A stretch of 64,000 nt of DNA. It comes from Karalla daura. Taxonomy: Eukaryota > Chordata > Actinopteri > Chaetodontiformes > Leiognathidae. The notes under the pieces are model-generated. The model was given only the letters and a program-made list of their open reading frames with translations. It made no database searches and was not told the origin of the DNA. The stretch lies in assembly GCA_029224185.1 (NCBI GenBank), contig JANZKI010000039.1, forward strand, positions 868,001 to 932,000, written 5' to 3'. The translations under genes were made by a program, and so were the position numbers. Below are positions 39,245-52,484 of the stretch, one piece after another (positions within the stretch are counted from its first letter, which is position 1; each line of letters starts with the position of its first letter).

Positions 39245-39421
39245 GGCGGCTCACACCCCAAATCGTGGGTTTGGGCGCGCTCGCTCGGGGTCGGGATCTC
39301 GGCCAAAACGACAGGTCCGGGGTGGTCGTTTTTTTCACTTTCGGCGAGCTTTAATATCTCAGCTCCAGGATCAAATCCGGCATTGGGATTGCTTTTTCCA
39401 GTGAGCGTGGGCCACCCCTGA
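39245..39421 (+). repeat. Satellite block 21, single X unit (second X-X dimer)
   Basis: TGA marks at 39,242-39,244 and 39,419-39,421 lie one unit apart. Both X units also carry GCATTGGG. This dimer sits at the joint of the 1,062-bp tandem duplication linking blocks 20 and 22. Confidence 0.85.
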
Positions 39422-40306
39422 GGCGGCTCACACCCCAAATCGTGGGTTTGGGCGCGCTCGCTCGGGGTCGGGATCTCGGCCAAAACGACAGGTCCGGGGT
39501 GGTCGTTTTTTTCACTTTCGGCGAGCTTTAATATCTCAGCTCCAGGATCAAATCCGGCATTGGGATTGCTTTTTCCAGTGAGCGTGGGCCACCCCGGAGG
39601 CGGCTCACACCCCAAATCGTGGGTTTGGGCTCGCTCGCTCGGGGTCGGGATCTCGGCCAAAACGACAGGTCCGGGGTGGTCGTTTTTTTCACTTTCGGCG
39701 AGCTTTAATATCTCAGCTGCAGGATCAAATCCGGCATCGGGATTGCTTTTTCCAGTGAGCGTGGGCCACCCCGGAGGCGGCTCACACCCCAAATCGTGGG
39801 TTTGGGCGCGCTCGATCGGGGTCGGGATCTCGGCCAAAACGACAGGTCCGGGGTGGTCGTTTTTTTCACTTTCGGCGAGCTTTAATATCTCAGCTCCAGG
39901 ATCAAATCCGGCATCGGGATTGCTTTTTCCAGTGAGCGTGGGCCACCCCGGAGGCAGCTCAGACCCCAAATCGTGGGTTTGGGCGCGCTCGCTCGGGGTC
40001 GGGATCTCGGCCAAAACGACAGGTCCGGGGTGGTCGTTTTTTTCACTTTCGGCGAGCTTTAATATCTCAGCTGCAGGATCAAATCCGGCATCGGGATTGC
40101 TTTTTCCAGTGAGCGTGGGCCACCCCGGAGGCGGCTCACACCCCAAATGGTGGGTTTGGGCTCGCTCGCTCGGGGTCGGGATCTCGGCCAAAACGACAGG
40201 TCCGGGGTGGTCGTTTTTTTCACTTTCGGCGAGCTTTAATATCTCAGCTCCAGGATCAAATCCGGCATCGGGATTGCTTTTTCCAGTGAGCGTGGGCCAC
40301 CCCTGA
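39422..40306 (+). repeat. Satellite block 22, 5 units, starts with hybrid t2/t6
   Basis: Unit order: t2/t6 hybrid, t1, t13, t5, X. The first unit has the left half of a post-X unit (GGGCTCGC) and the right half of t6 (GCTGCAGG). The following t1-t13-t5-X repeats the end of block 20 at a 1,062-bp offset, including the rare A at 39,815 versus 38,753. A duplication with its crossover inside a unit explains both. Confidence 0.85.
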
Positions 40307-43300
40307 GGCGGCTCACACCCCAAATCGTGGGTTTGGGCGCGCTCGCTCGGGGTCGGGATCTCGGCCAAAACGACAGGTCCGGGGTGGTCGTTTTTTTCAC
40401 TTTCGGCGAGCTTTAATATCTCAGCTCCAGGATCAAATCCGGCATTGGGATTGCTTTTTCCAGTGAGCGTGGGCCACCCCGGAGGCGGCTCACACCCCAA
40501 ATCGTGGGTTTGGGCTCGCTCGCTCGGGGTCGGGATCTCGGCCAAAACGACAGGTCCGGGGTGGTCGTTTTTTTCACTTTCGGCGAGCTTTAATATCTCG
40601 GCTCCAGGATCAAATCCGGTATCGGGATTGCTTTTTCCAGTGAGCGTGGGCCACCCCGGAGGCGGCTCACACCCCAAATCGTGGGTTTGGGCGCGCTCGC
40701 TCGGGGTCGGGATCTCGGCCAAAACGACAGGTCCGGGGTGGTCGTTTTTTTCACTTTCGGCGAGCTTTAATATCTCAGCTCCAGGATCAAATCCGGCATC
40801 GGGATTGCTTTTTCCAGTGAGCGTGGGCCACCCCGGAGGCAGCTCACACCCCAAATCGTGGGTTTGGGCGCGCTCGCTCGGGGTCGGGATCTCGGCCAAA
40901 ACGACAGGTCCGGGGTGGTCGTTTTTTTCACTTTCGGCGAGCTTTAATATCTCAGCTGCAGGATCAAATCCGGCATCGGGATTGCTTTTTCCAGTGAGCG
41001 TGGGCCACCCCGGAGGCGGCTCACACCCCAAATCGTGGGTTTGGGCGCGCTCGCTCGGGGTCGGGATCTCGGCCAAAACGACAGGTCCGGGGTGGTCGTT
41101 TTTTTCACTTTCGGCAAGCTTTAATATCTCGGCTCCAGGATCAAATCCGGTATCGGGATTGCTTTATCCAGTGAGCGTGGGCCACCCCGGAGGCGGCTCA
41201 CACCCCAAATCGGGGGTTTGGGCGCGCTCGCTCGGGGTCGGGATCTCGGCCAAAACGACAGGTCCGGGGTGGTCGTTTTTTTCACTTTCGGCGAGCTTTA
41301 ATATCTCATTTCCAGGATCAAATCCGGCATCGGGATTGCTGTTTCCAGTGAGCGTGGGCCACCCCGGAGGCGGCTCACACCCCAAATGGTGGGTTTGGGC
41401 TCGCTCGCTCGGGGTCGGGATCTCGGCCAAAACGACAGGTCCGGGGTGGTCGTTTTTTTCACTTTCGGCGAGCTTTAATATCTCAGCTCCAGGATCAAAT
41501 CCGGCATCGGGATTGCTTTTTCCAGTGAGCGTGGGCCACCCCGGAGGCGGCTCACACCCCAAATCGTGGGTTTGGGCGCGCTCGCTCGGGGTCGGGATCT
41601 TGGCCGAAACGACAGGTCCGGGGTGGTCGTTTTTTTCACTTTCGGCGAGCTTTAATATCTCAGCTCCAGGATCAAATCCGGCATCGGGATTGCTTTTTCC
41701 AGTGAGCGTGGGCCACCCCGGAGGCGGCTCACACCCCAAATCGTGGGTTTGGGCGCGCTCGCTCGGGGTCGGGATCTCGGCCAAAACGACAGGTCCGGGG
41801 TGGTCGTTTTTTTCACTTTCGGCGAGCTTTAATATCTCAGCTCCAAGATCAAATCCGGCATCGGGATTGCTTTTTCCAGTGAGCGTGGGCCACCCCGGAG
41901 GCGGCTCACACCCCAAATCGGGGGTTTGGGCGCGCTCGCTCGGGGTCGGGATCTCGGCCAAAACGACAGGTCCGGGGTGGTCGTTTTTTTCACTTTCGGC
42001 GAGCTTTAATATCTCGGCTCCAGGATCAAATCCGGTATCGGGATTGCTTTTTCCAGTGAGCGTGGGCCACCCCGGAGGCGGCTCACACCCCAAATCGTGG
42101 GTTTGGGCGCGCTCGCTCGGGGTCGGGATCTCGGCCAAAACGACAGGTCCGGGGTGGTCGTTTTTTTCACTTTCGGCGAGCTTTAATATCTCAGCTCCAG
42201 GATCAAATCCGGCATCGGGATTGCTTTTTCCAGTGAGCGTGGGCCACCCCGGAGGCAGCTCACACCCCAAATCGTGGGTTTGGGCGCGCTCGCTCGGGGT
42301 CGGGATCTCGGCCAAAACGACAGGTCCGGGGTGGTCGTTTTTTTCACTTTCGGCGAGCTTTAATATCTCAGCTGCAGGATCAAATCCGGCATCGGGATTG
42401 CTTTTTCCAGTGAGCGTGGGCCACCCCGGAGGCGGCTCACACCCCAAATCGTGGGTTTGGGCGCGCTCGCTCGGGGTCGGGATCTCGGCCAAAACGACAG
42501 GTCCGGGGTGGTCGTTTTTTTCACTTTCGGCGAGCTTTAATATCTCAGCTCCAGGATCAAATCCGGCATCGGGATTGCTTTTTCCAGTGAGCGTGGGCCA
42601 CCCCGGAGGCAGCTCACACCCCAAATCGTGGGTTTGGGCGCGCTCGCTCGGGGTCGGGATCTCGGCCAAAACGACAGGTCCGGGGTGGTCGTTTTTTTCA
42701 CTTTCGGCGAGCTTTAATATCTCAGCTGCAGGATCAAATCCGGCATCGGGATTGCTTTTTCCAGTGAGCGTGGGCCACCCCGGAGGCGGCTCACACCCCA
42801 AATCGTGGGTTTGGGCGCGCTCGCTCGGGGTCGGGATCTCGGCCAAAACGACAGGTCCGGGGTGGTCGTTTTTTTCACTTTCGGCGAGCTTTAATATCTC
42901 AGCTCCAAGATCAAATCCGGCATCGGGATTGCTTTTTCCAGTGAGCGTGGGCCACCCCGGAGGCGGCTCACACCCCAAATCGGGGGTTTGGGCGCGCTCG
43001 CTCGGGGTCGGGATCTCGGCCAAAACGACAGGTCCGGGGTGGTCGTTTTTTTCACTTTCGGCGAGCTTTAATATCTCAGCTCCAGGATCAAATCCGGCAT
43101 CGGGATTGCTGTTTCCAGTGAGCGTGGGCCACCCCGGAGGCGGCTCACACCCCAAATCGGGGGTTTGGGCGCGCTCGCTCGGGGTCGGGATCTCGGCCAA
43201 AACGACAGGTCCGGGGTGGTCGTTTTTTTCACTTTCGGCGAGCTTTAATATCTCAGCTCCAGGATCAAATCCGGCATCGGGATTGCTTTTTCCAGTGAGC

Positions 43301-43669
43301 GTGGGCCACCCTGGAGGCGGCTCACACCCCAAATCGTGGGTTTGGGCGCGCTCGCTCGGGGTCGGGATCTCGGCCAAAACGACAGGTCCGGGGTGGTCGT
43401 TTTTTTCACTTTCGGCGAGCTTTAATATCTCATCTCCAGGATCAAATCCGGCATCGGGATTGCTGTTTACAGTGAGCGTGGGCCACCCCGGAGGCGGCTC
43501 ACACCCCAAATGGTGGGTTTGGGCTCGCTCGCTCGGGGTCGGGATCTCGGCCAAAACGACAGGTCCGGGGTGGTCGTTTTTTTCACTTTCGGCGAGCTTT
43601 AATATCTCAGCTCCAGGATCAAATCCGGCATCGGGATTGCTTTTTCCAGTGAGCGTGGGCCACCCCTGA
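40307..43669 (+). repeat. Satellite block 23, 19 units
   Basis: Unit order: t2, t1, t6, t2, t12, t5, t11, t3, t4v, t1, t6, t1, t6, t3, t4, t4, t9, t5, X. It looks like the intact form of block 13, which has lost one unit at t12/t5 and the pair t1-t6. The rare A at 43,469 ties its tail to 25,061 and 27,008. Confidence 0.85.
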
Positions 43670-46600
43670 GGCGGCTCACACCCCAAATCGTGGGTTTGGG
43701 CGCGCTCGCTCGGGGTCGGGATCTCGGCCAAAACGACAGGTCCGGGGTGGTCGTTTTTTTCACTTTCGGCGAGCTTTAATATCTCAGCTCCAGGATCAAA
43801 TCCGGCATTGGGATTGCTTTTTCCAGTGAGCGTGGGCCACCCCGGAGGCGGCTCACACCCCAAATCGTGGGTTTGGGCTCGCTCGCTCGGGGTCGGGATC
43901 TCGGCCAAAACGACAGGTCCGGGGTGGTCGTTTTTTTCACTTTCGGCGAGCTTTAATATCTCGGCTCCAGGATCAAATCCGGTATCGGGATTGCTTTTTC
44001 CAGTGAGCGTGGGCCACCCCGGAGGCGGCTCACACCCCAAATCGTGGGTTTGGGCGCGCTCGCTCGGGGTCGGGATCTCGGCCAAAACGACAGGTCCGGG
44101 GTGGTCGTTTTTTTCACTTTCGGCGAGCTTTAATATCTCAGCTCCAGGATCAAATCCGGCATCGGGATTGCTTTTTCCAGTGAGCGTGGGCCACCCCGGA
44201 GGCAGCTCACACCCCAAATCGTGGGTTTGGGCGCGCTCGCTCGGGGTCGGGATCTCGGCCAAAACGACAGGTCCGGGGTGGTCGTTTTTTTCACTTTCGG
44301 CGAGCTTTAATATCTCAGCTCCAGGATCAAATCCGGCATCGGGATTGCTTTTTCCAGTGAGCGTGGGCCACCCCGGAGGCGGCTCACACCCCAAATCGTG
44401 GGTTTGGACGCGCTCGCTCGGGGTCGGGATCTCGGCCGAAACGACAGGTCCGGGGTGGTCGTTTTTTTCACTTTCGGCGAGCTTTAATATCTCAGCTCCA
44501 GGATCAAATCCGGCATCGGGATTGCTTTTTCCAGTGAGCGTGGGCCACCCCGGAGGCGGCTCACACCCCAAATCGTGGGTTTGGACGCGCTCGCTCGGGG
44601 TCGGGATCTCGGCCGAAACGACAGGTCCGGGGTGGTCGTTTTTTTCACTTTCGGCGAGCTTTAATATCTCAGCTCCAGGATCAAATCCGGCATCGGGATT
44701 GCTTTTTCCAGTGAGCGTGGGCCACCCCGGAGGCGGCTCACACCCCAAATCGTGGGTTTGGGCTCGCTCGCTCGGGGTCGGGATCTCGGCCAAAACGACA
44801 GGTCCGGGGTGGTCGTTTTTTTCACTTTCGGCGAGCTTTAATATCTCAGCTCCAGGATCAAATCCGGCATCGGGATTGCTTTTTCCAGTGAGCGTGGGCC
44901 ACCCCGGAGGCGGCTCACACCCCAAATCGTGGGTTTGGGCGCGCTCGCTCGGGGTCGGGATCTCGGCCAAAACGACAGGTCCGGGGTGGTCGTTTTTTTC
45001 ACTTTCGGCGAGCTTTAATATCTCAGCTCCAAGATCAAATCCGGCATCGGGATTGCTTTTTCCAGTGAGCGTGGGCCACCCCGGAGGCGGCTCACACCCC
45101 AAATCGGGGGTTTGGGCGCGCTCGCTCGGGGTCGGGATCTCGGCCAAAACGACAGGTCCGGGGTGGTCGTTTTTTTCACTTTCGGCGAGCTTTAATATCT
45201 CAGCTCCAGGATCAAATCCGGCATCGGGATTGCTTTTTCCAGTGAGCGTGGGCCACCCTGGAGGCGGCTCACACCCCAAATCGTGGGTTTGGGCGCGCTC
45301 GCTCGGGGTCGGGATCTCGGCCAAAACGACAGGTCCGGGGTGGTCGTTTTTTTCACTTTCGGCGAGCTTTAATATCTCAGCTCCAGGATCAAATCCGGCA
45401 TCGGGATTGCTTTTTCCAGTGAGCGTGGGCCACCCCGGAGGCAGCTCACACCCCAAATCGTGGGTTTGGGCGCGCTCGCTCGGGGTCGGGATCTCGGCCA
45501 AAACGACAGGTCCGGGGTGGTCGTTTTTTTCACTTTCGGCGAGCTTTAATATCTCAGCTCCAGGATCAAATCCGGCATCGGGATTGCTTTTTCCAGTGAG
45601 CGTGGGCCACCCCGGAGGCGGCTCACACCCCAAATCGTGGGTTTGGACGCGCTCGCTCGGGGTCGGGATCTCGGCCGAAACGACAGGTCCGGGGTGGTCG
45701 TTTTTTTCACTTTCGGCGAGCTTTAATATCTCAGCTCCAGGATCAAATCCGGCATCGGGATTGCTTTTTCCAGTGAGCGTGGGCCACCCCGGAGGCGGCT
45801 CACACCCCAAATCGTGGGTTTGGACGCGCTCGCTCGGGGTCGGGATCTCGGCCGAAACGACAGGTCCGGGGTGGTCGTTTTTTTCACTTTCGGCGAGCTT
45901 TAATATCTCAGCTCCAGGATCAAATCCGGCATCGGGATTGCTTTTTCCAGTGAGCGTGGGCCACCCCGGAGGCGGCTCACACCCCAAATCGTGGGTTTGG
46001 GCGCGCTCGCTCGGGGTCGGGATCTCGGCCAAAACGACAGGTCCGGGGTGGTCGTTTTTTTCACTTTCGGCGAGCTTTAATATCTCAGCTCCAGGATCAA
46101 ATCCGGCATCGGGATTGCTTTTTCCAGTGAGCGTGGGCCACCCCGGAGGCGGCTCACACCCCAAATCGTGGGTTTGGGCGCGCTCGCTCGGGGTCGGGAT
46201 CTCGGCCAAAACGACAGGTCCGGGGTGGTCGTTTTTTTCACTTTCGGCGAGCTTTAATATCTCAGCTCCAAGATCAAATCCGGCATCGGGATTGCTTTTT
46301 CCAGTGAGCGTGGGCCACCCCGGAGGCGGCTCACACCCCAAATCGGGGGTTTGGGCGCGCTCGCTCGGGGTCGGGATCTCGGCCAAAACGACAGGTCCGG
46401 GGTGGTCGTTTTTTTCACTTTCGGCGAGCTTTAATATCTCAGCTCCAGGATCAAATCCGGCATCGGGATTGCTTTTTCCAGTGAGCGTGGGCCACCCTGG
46501 AGGCGGCTCACACCCCAAATCGTGGGTTTGGGCGCGCTCGCTCGGGGTCGGGATCTCGGCCAAAACGACAGGTCCGGGGTGGTCGTTTTTTTCACTTTCG

Positions 46601-46855
46601 GCGAGCTTTAACATCTCATCTCCAGGATCAAATCCGGCATCGGGATTGCTGTTTCCAGTGAGCGTGGGCCACCCCGGAGGCGGCTCACACCCCAAATGGT
46701 GGGTTTGGGCTCGCTCGCTCGGGGTCGGGATCTCGGCCAAAACGACAGGTCCGGGGTGGTCGTTTTTTTCACTTTCGGCGAGCTTTAATATCTCAGCTCC
46801 AGGATCAAATCCGGCATCGGGATTGCTTTTTCCAGTGAGCGTGGGCCACCCCTGA
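43670..46855 (+). repeat. Satellite block 24, 18 units with an internal duplication
   Basis: Unit order: t2, t1, t8, t10, t10, t1, t3, t4, t1, t8, t10, t10, t1, t3, t4, t9, t5, X. The seven-unit run t1-t8-t10-t10-t1-t3-t4 occurs twice in a row at a 1,239-bp offset. The first t1 after t10 (near 44,764) has G159T while its partner near 46,003 does not, so the copies have begun to diverge. The rare C at 46,612 matches 34,753 at exactly 67 units. Confidence 0.85.
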
Positions 46856-49476
46856 GGCGGCTCACACCCCAAATCGTGGGTTTGGGCGCGCTCGCTCGGG
46901 GTCGGGATCTCGGCCAAAACGACAGGTCCGGGGTGGTCGTTTTTTTCACTTTCGGCGAGCTTTAATATCTCAGCTCCAGGATCAAATCCGGCATTGGGAT
47001 TGCTTTTTCCAGTGAGCGTGGGCCACCCCGGAGGCGGCTCACACCCCAAATGGTGGGTTTGGGCTCGCTCGCTCGGGGTCGGGATCTCGGCCAAAACGAC
47101 AGGTCCGGGGTGGTCGTTTTTTTCACTTTCGGCGAGCTTTAATATCTCGGCTCCAGGATCAAATCCGGTATCGGGATTGCTTTTTCCAGTGAGCGTGGGC
47201 CACCCCGGAGGCGGCTCACACCCCAAATCGTGGGTTTGGGCGCGCTCGCTCGGGGTCGGGATCTCGGCCAAAACGACAGGTCCGGGGTGGTCGTTTTTTT
47301 CACTTTCGGCGAGCTTTAATATCTCAGCTCCAGGATCAAATCCGGCATCGGGATTGCTTTTTCCAGTGAGCGTGGGCCACCCCGGAGGCAGCTCACACCC
47401 CAAATCGTGGGTTTGGGCGCGCTCGCTCGGGGTCGGGATCTCGGCCAAAACGACAGGTCCGGGGTGGTCGTTTTTTTCACTTTCGGCGAGCTTTAATATC
47501 TCAGCTGCAGGATCAAATCCGGCATCGGGATTGCTTTTTCCAGTGAGCGTGGGCCACCCCGGAGGCGGCTCACACCCCAAATCGTGGGTTTGGGCGCGCT
47601 CGCTCGGGGTCGGGATCTCGGCCAAAACGACAGGTCCGGGGTGGTCGTTTTTTTCACTTTCGGCAAGCTTTAATATCTCGGCTCCAGGATCAAATCCGGT
47701 ATCGGGATTGCTTTATCCAGTGAGCGTGGGCCACCCCGGAGGCGGCTCACACCCCAAATCGGGGGTTTGGGCGCGCTCGCTCGGGGTCGGGATCTCGGCC
47801 AAAACGACAGGTCCGGGGTGGTCGTTTTTTTCACTTTCGGCGAGCTTTAATATCTCATTTCCAGGATCAAATCCGGCATCGGGATTGCTGTTTCCAGTGA
47901 GCGTGGGCCACCCCGGAGGCGGCTCACACCCCAAATGGTGGGTTTGGGCTCGCTCGCTCGGGGTCGGGATCTCGGCCAAAACGACAGGTCCGGGGTGGTC
48001 GTTTTTTTCACTTTCGGCGAGCTTTAATATCTCAGCTCCAGGATCAAATCCGGCATCGGGATTGCTTTTTCCAGTGAGCGTGGGCCACCCCGGAGGCGGC
48101 TCACACCCCAAATCGTGGGTTTGGGCGCGCTCGCTCGGGGTCGGGATCTTGGCCGAAACGACAGGTCCGGGGTGGTCGTTTTTTTCACTTTCGGCGAGCT
48201 TTAATATCTCAGCTCCAGGATCAAATCCGGCATCGGGATTGCTTTTTCCAGTGAGCGTGGGCCACCCCGGAGGCGGCTCACACCCCAAATCGTGGGTTTG
48301 GGCGCGCTCGCTCGGGGTCGGGATCTCGGCCAAAACGACAGGTCCGGGGTGGTCGTTTTTTTCACTTTCGGCGAGCTTTAATATCTCAGCTCCAAGATCA
48401 AATCCGGCATCGGGATTGCTTTTTCCAGTGAGCGTGGGCCACCCCGGAGGCGGCTCACACCCCAAATCGGGGGTTTGGGCGCGCTCGCTCGGGGTCGGGA
48501 TCTCGGCCAAAACGACAGGTCCGGGGTGGTCGTTTTTTTCACTTTCGGCGAGCTTTAATATCTCAGCTCCAGGATCAAATCCGGCATCGGGATTGCTGTT
48601 TCCAGTGAGCGTGGGCCACCCTGGAGGCGGCTCACACCCCAAATCGTGGGTTTGGGCGCGCTCGCTCGGGGTCGGGATCTCGGCCAAAACGACAGGTCCG
48701 GGGTGGTCGTTTTTTTCACTTTCGGTGAGCTTTAATATCTCATCTCCAGGATCAAATCCGGCATCGGGATTGCTGTTTCCAGTGAGCGTGGGCCACCCCG
48801 GAGGCGGCTCACACCCCAAATGGTGGGTTTGGGCTCGCTCGCTCGGGGTCGGGATCTCGGCCAAAACGACAGGTCCGGGGTGGTCGTTTTTTTCACTTTC
48901 GGCGAGCTTTAATATCTCAGCTCCAGGATCAAATCCGGCATCGGGATTGCTTTTTCCAGTGAGCGTGGGCCACCCCGGAGGCGGCTCACACCCCAAATCG
49001 TGGGTTTGGACGCGCTCGCTCGGGGTCGGGATCTCGGCCGAAACGACAGGTCCGGGGTGGTCGTTTTTTTCACTTTCGGCGAGCTTTAATATCTCAGCTC
49101 CAGGATCAAATCCGGCATCGGGATTGCTTTTTCCAGTGAGCGTGGGCCACCCCGGAGGCGGCTCACACCCCAAATCGTGGGTTTGGACGCGCTCGCTCGG
49201 GGTCGGGATCTCGGCCGAAACGACAGGTCCGGGGTGGTCGTTTTTTTCACTTTCGGCGAGCTTTAATATCTCAGCTCCAGGATCAAATCCGGCATCGGGA
49301 TTGCTTTTTCCAGTGAGCGTGGGCCACCCCGGAGGCGGCTCACACCCCAAATCGTGGGTTTGGGCGCGCTCGCTCGGGGTCGGGATCTCGGCCAAAACGA
49401 CAGGTCCGGGGTGGTCGTTTTTTTCACTTTCGGCGAGCTTTAATATCTCAGCTCCAGGATCAAATCCGGCATCGGG

Positions 49477-49495
49477 TTTGCTTTACCAGTGAGCT
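49477..49495 (+). repeat. Diagnostic cluster of the 176-bp t14 unit (first copy)
   Basis: Four changes fall within about 19 bases: A to T at 49,477, a one-base loss with T to A in the T run before CCAG, and G to T at 49,495. The cluster recurs at 52,485, 58,679 and 61,687. The t16 units of the same repeat carry only the last change, so t14 may have arisen from a t16-like unit. Confidence 0.8.
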
Positions 49496-52484
49496 TGGGC
49501 CACCCCGGAGGCGGCTCACACCCCAAATCGTGGGTTTGGGCTCGCTCGCTCGGGGTCGGGATCTCGGCCAAAACGACAGGTCCGGGGTGGTCGTTTTTTT
49601 CACTTTCGGCGAGCTTTAATATCTCAGCTCCAGGATCAAATCCGGCATTGGGATTGCTTTTTCCAGTGAGCGTGGGCCACCCCGGAGGCGGCTCACACCC
49701 CAAATCGTGGGTTTGGGCTCGGTCGCTCGGGATCGGGATCTCGGCCAAAACGACAGGTCCGGGGTGGTCGTTTTTTTCACTTTCGGCGAGCTTTAATATC
49801 TCAGCTCCAGGATCAAATCCGGCATTGGGATTGCTTTTTCCAGTGAGCGTGGGCCACCCCGGAGGCGGCTCACACCCCAAATCGTGGGTTTGGGCTCGGT
49901 CGCTCGGGATCGGGATCTCGGCCAAAACGACAGGTCCGGGGTGGTCGTTTTTTTCACTTTCGGCGAGCTTTAATATCTCAGCTCCAGGATCAAATCCGGC
50001 ATCGGGATTGCTTTTTCCAGTGAGCGTGGGCCACCCCGGAGGCAGCTCACACCCCAAATCGTGGGTTTGGGCGCACTCGCTCGGGGTCGGGATCTCGGCC
50101 AAAACGACAGGTCCGGGGTGGTCGTTTTTTTCACTTTCGGCGAGCTTTAATATCTCAGCTGCAGGATCAAATCCGGCATCGGGATTGCTTTTTCCAGTGA
50201 GCGTGGGCCACCCCGGAGGCGGCTCACACCCCAAATCGTGGGTTTGGGCGCGCTCGCTCGGGGTCGGGATCTCGGCCAAAACGACAGGTCCGGGGTGGTC
50301 GTTTTTTTCACTTTCGGCAAGCTTTAATATCTCGGCTCCAGGATCAAATCCGGTATCGGGATTGCTTTATCCAGTGAGCGTGGGCCACCCCGGAGGCGGC
50401 TCACACCCCAAATCGGGGGTTTGGGCGCGCTCGCTCGGGGTCGGGATCTCGGCCAAAACGACAGGTCCGGGGTGGTCGTTTTTTTCACTTTCGGCGAGCT
50501 TTAATATCTCATTTCCAGGATCAAATCCGGCATCGGGATTGCTGTTTCCAGTGAGCGTGGGCCACCCCGGAGGCGGCTCACACCCCAAATGGTGGGTTTG
50601 GGCTCGCTCGCTCGGGGTCGGGATCTCGGCCAAAACGACAGGTCCGGGGTGGTCGTTTTTTTCACTTTCGGCGAGCTTTAATATCTCAGCTCCAGGATCA
50701 AATCCGGCATCGGGATTGCTTTTTCCAGTGAGCGTGGGCCACCCCGGAGGCGGCTCACACCCCAAATCGTGGGTTTGGGCGCGCTCGCTCGGGGTCGGGA
50801 TCTTGGCCGAAACGACAGGTCCGGGGTGGTCGTTTTTTTCACTTTCGGCGAGCTTTAATATCTCAGCTCCAGGATCAAATCCGGCATCGGGATTGCTTTT
50901 TCCAGTGAGCGTGGGCCACCCCGGAGGCGGCTCACACCCCAAATCGTGGGTTTGGGCGCGCTCGCTCGGGGTCGGGATCTCGGCCAAAACGACAGGTCCG
51001 GGGTGGTCGTTTTTTTCACTTTCGGCGAGCTTTAATATCTCAGCTCCAGGATCAAATCCGGCATCGGGATTGCTTTTTCCAGTGAGCTTGGGCCACCCCG
51101 GAGGCGGCTCACACCCCAAATCGTGGGTTTGGGCTCGCTCGCTCGGGGTCGGGATCTCGGCCAAAACGACAGGTCCGGGGTGGTCGTTTTTTTCACTTTC
51201 GGCGAGCTTTAATATCTCAGCTCCAGGATCAAATCCGGCATCGGGATTGCTTTTTCCAGTGAGCGTGGGCCACCCCGGAGGCAGCTCACACCCCAAATCG
51301 TGGGTTTGGGCGCGCTCGCTCGGGGTCGGGATCTCGGCCAAAACGACAGGTCCGGGGTGGTCGTTTTTTTCACTTTCGGCGAGCTTTAATATCTCAGCTG
51401 CAGGATCAAATCCGGCATCGGGATTGCTTTTTCCAGTGAGCGTGGGCCACCCCGGAGGCGGCTCACACCCCAAATCGTGGGTTTGGGCGCGCTCGCTCGG
51501 GGTCGGGATCTCGGCCAAAACGACAGGTCCGGGGTGGTCGTTTTTTTCACTTTCGGCAAGCTTTAATATCTCGGCTCCAGGATCAAATCCGGTATCGGGA
51601 TTGCTTTATCCAGTGAGCGTGGGCCACCCCGGAGGCGGCTCACACCCCAAATCGGGGGTTTGGGCGCGCTCGCTCGGGGTCGGGATCTCGGCCAAAACGA
51701 CAGGTCCGGGGTGGTCGTTTTTTTCACTTTCGGCGAGCTTTAATATCTCATTTCCAGGATCAAATCCGGCATCGGGATTGCTGTTTCCAGTGAGCGTGGG
51801 CCACCCCGGAGGCGGCTCACACCCCAAATGGTGGGTTTGGGCTCGCTCGCTCGGGGTCGGGATCTCGGCCAAAACGACAGGTCCGGGGTGGTCGTTTTTT
51901 TCACTTTCGGCGAGCTTTAATATCTCAGCTCCAGGATCAAATCCGGCATCGGGATTGCTTTTTCCAGTGAGCGTGGGCCACCCCGGAGGCGGCTCACACC
52001 CCAAATCGTGGGTTTGGACGCGCTCGCTCGGGGTCGGGATCTCGGCCGAAACGACAGGTCCGGGGTGGTCGTTTTTTTCACTTTCGGCGAGCTTTAATAT
52101 CTCAGCTCCAGGATCAAATCCGGCATCGGGATTGCTTTTTCCAGTGAGCGTGGGCCACCCCGGAGGCGGCTCACACCCCAAATCGTGGGTTTGGACGCGC
52201 TCGCTCGGGGTCGGGATCTCGGCCGAAACGACAGGTCCGGGGTGGTCGTTTTTTTCACTTTCGGCGAGCTTTAATATCTCAGCTCCAGGATCAAATCCGG
52301 CATCGGGATTGCTTTTTCCAGTGAGCGTGGGCCACCCCGGAGGCGGCTCACACCCCAAATCGTGGGTTTGGGCGCGCTCGCTCGGGGTCGGGATCTCGGC
52401 CAAAACGACAGGTCCGGGGTGGTCGTTTTTTTCACTTTCGGCGAGCTTTAATATCTCAGCTCCAGGATCAAATCCGGCATCGGG
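49477..52484 (+). repeat. 17-unit higher-order repeat, copy 1 (3,008 bp)
   Basis: Unit order: t14, t15, t15, t6, t2, t12, t5, t11, t1, t16, t6, t2, t12, t5, t10, t10, t1. The length is 17 x 177 minus 1 because t14 is 176 bp. The t6 after t15 carries a private-looking G to A (GCGCACTCG near 50,075) that recurs in each copy and so marks the repeat. Confidence 0.85.
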
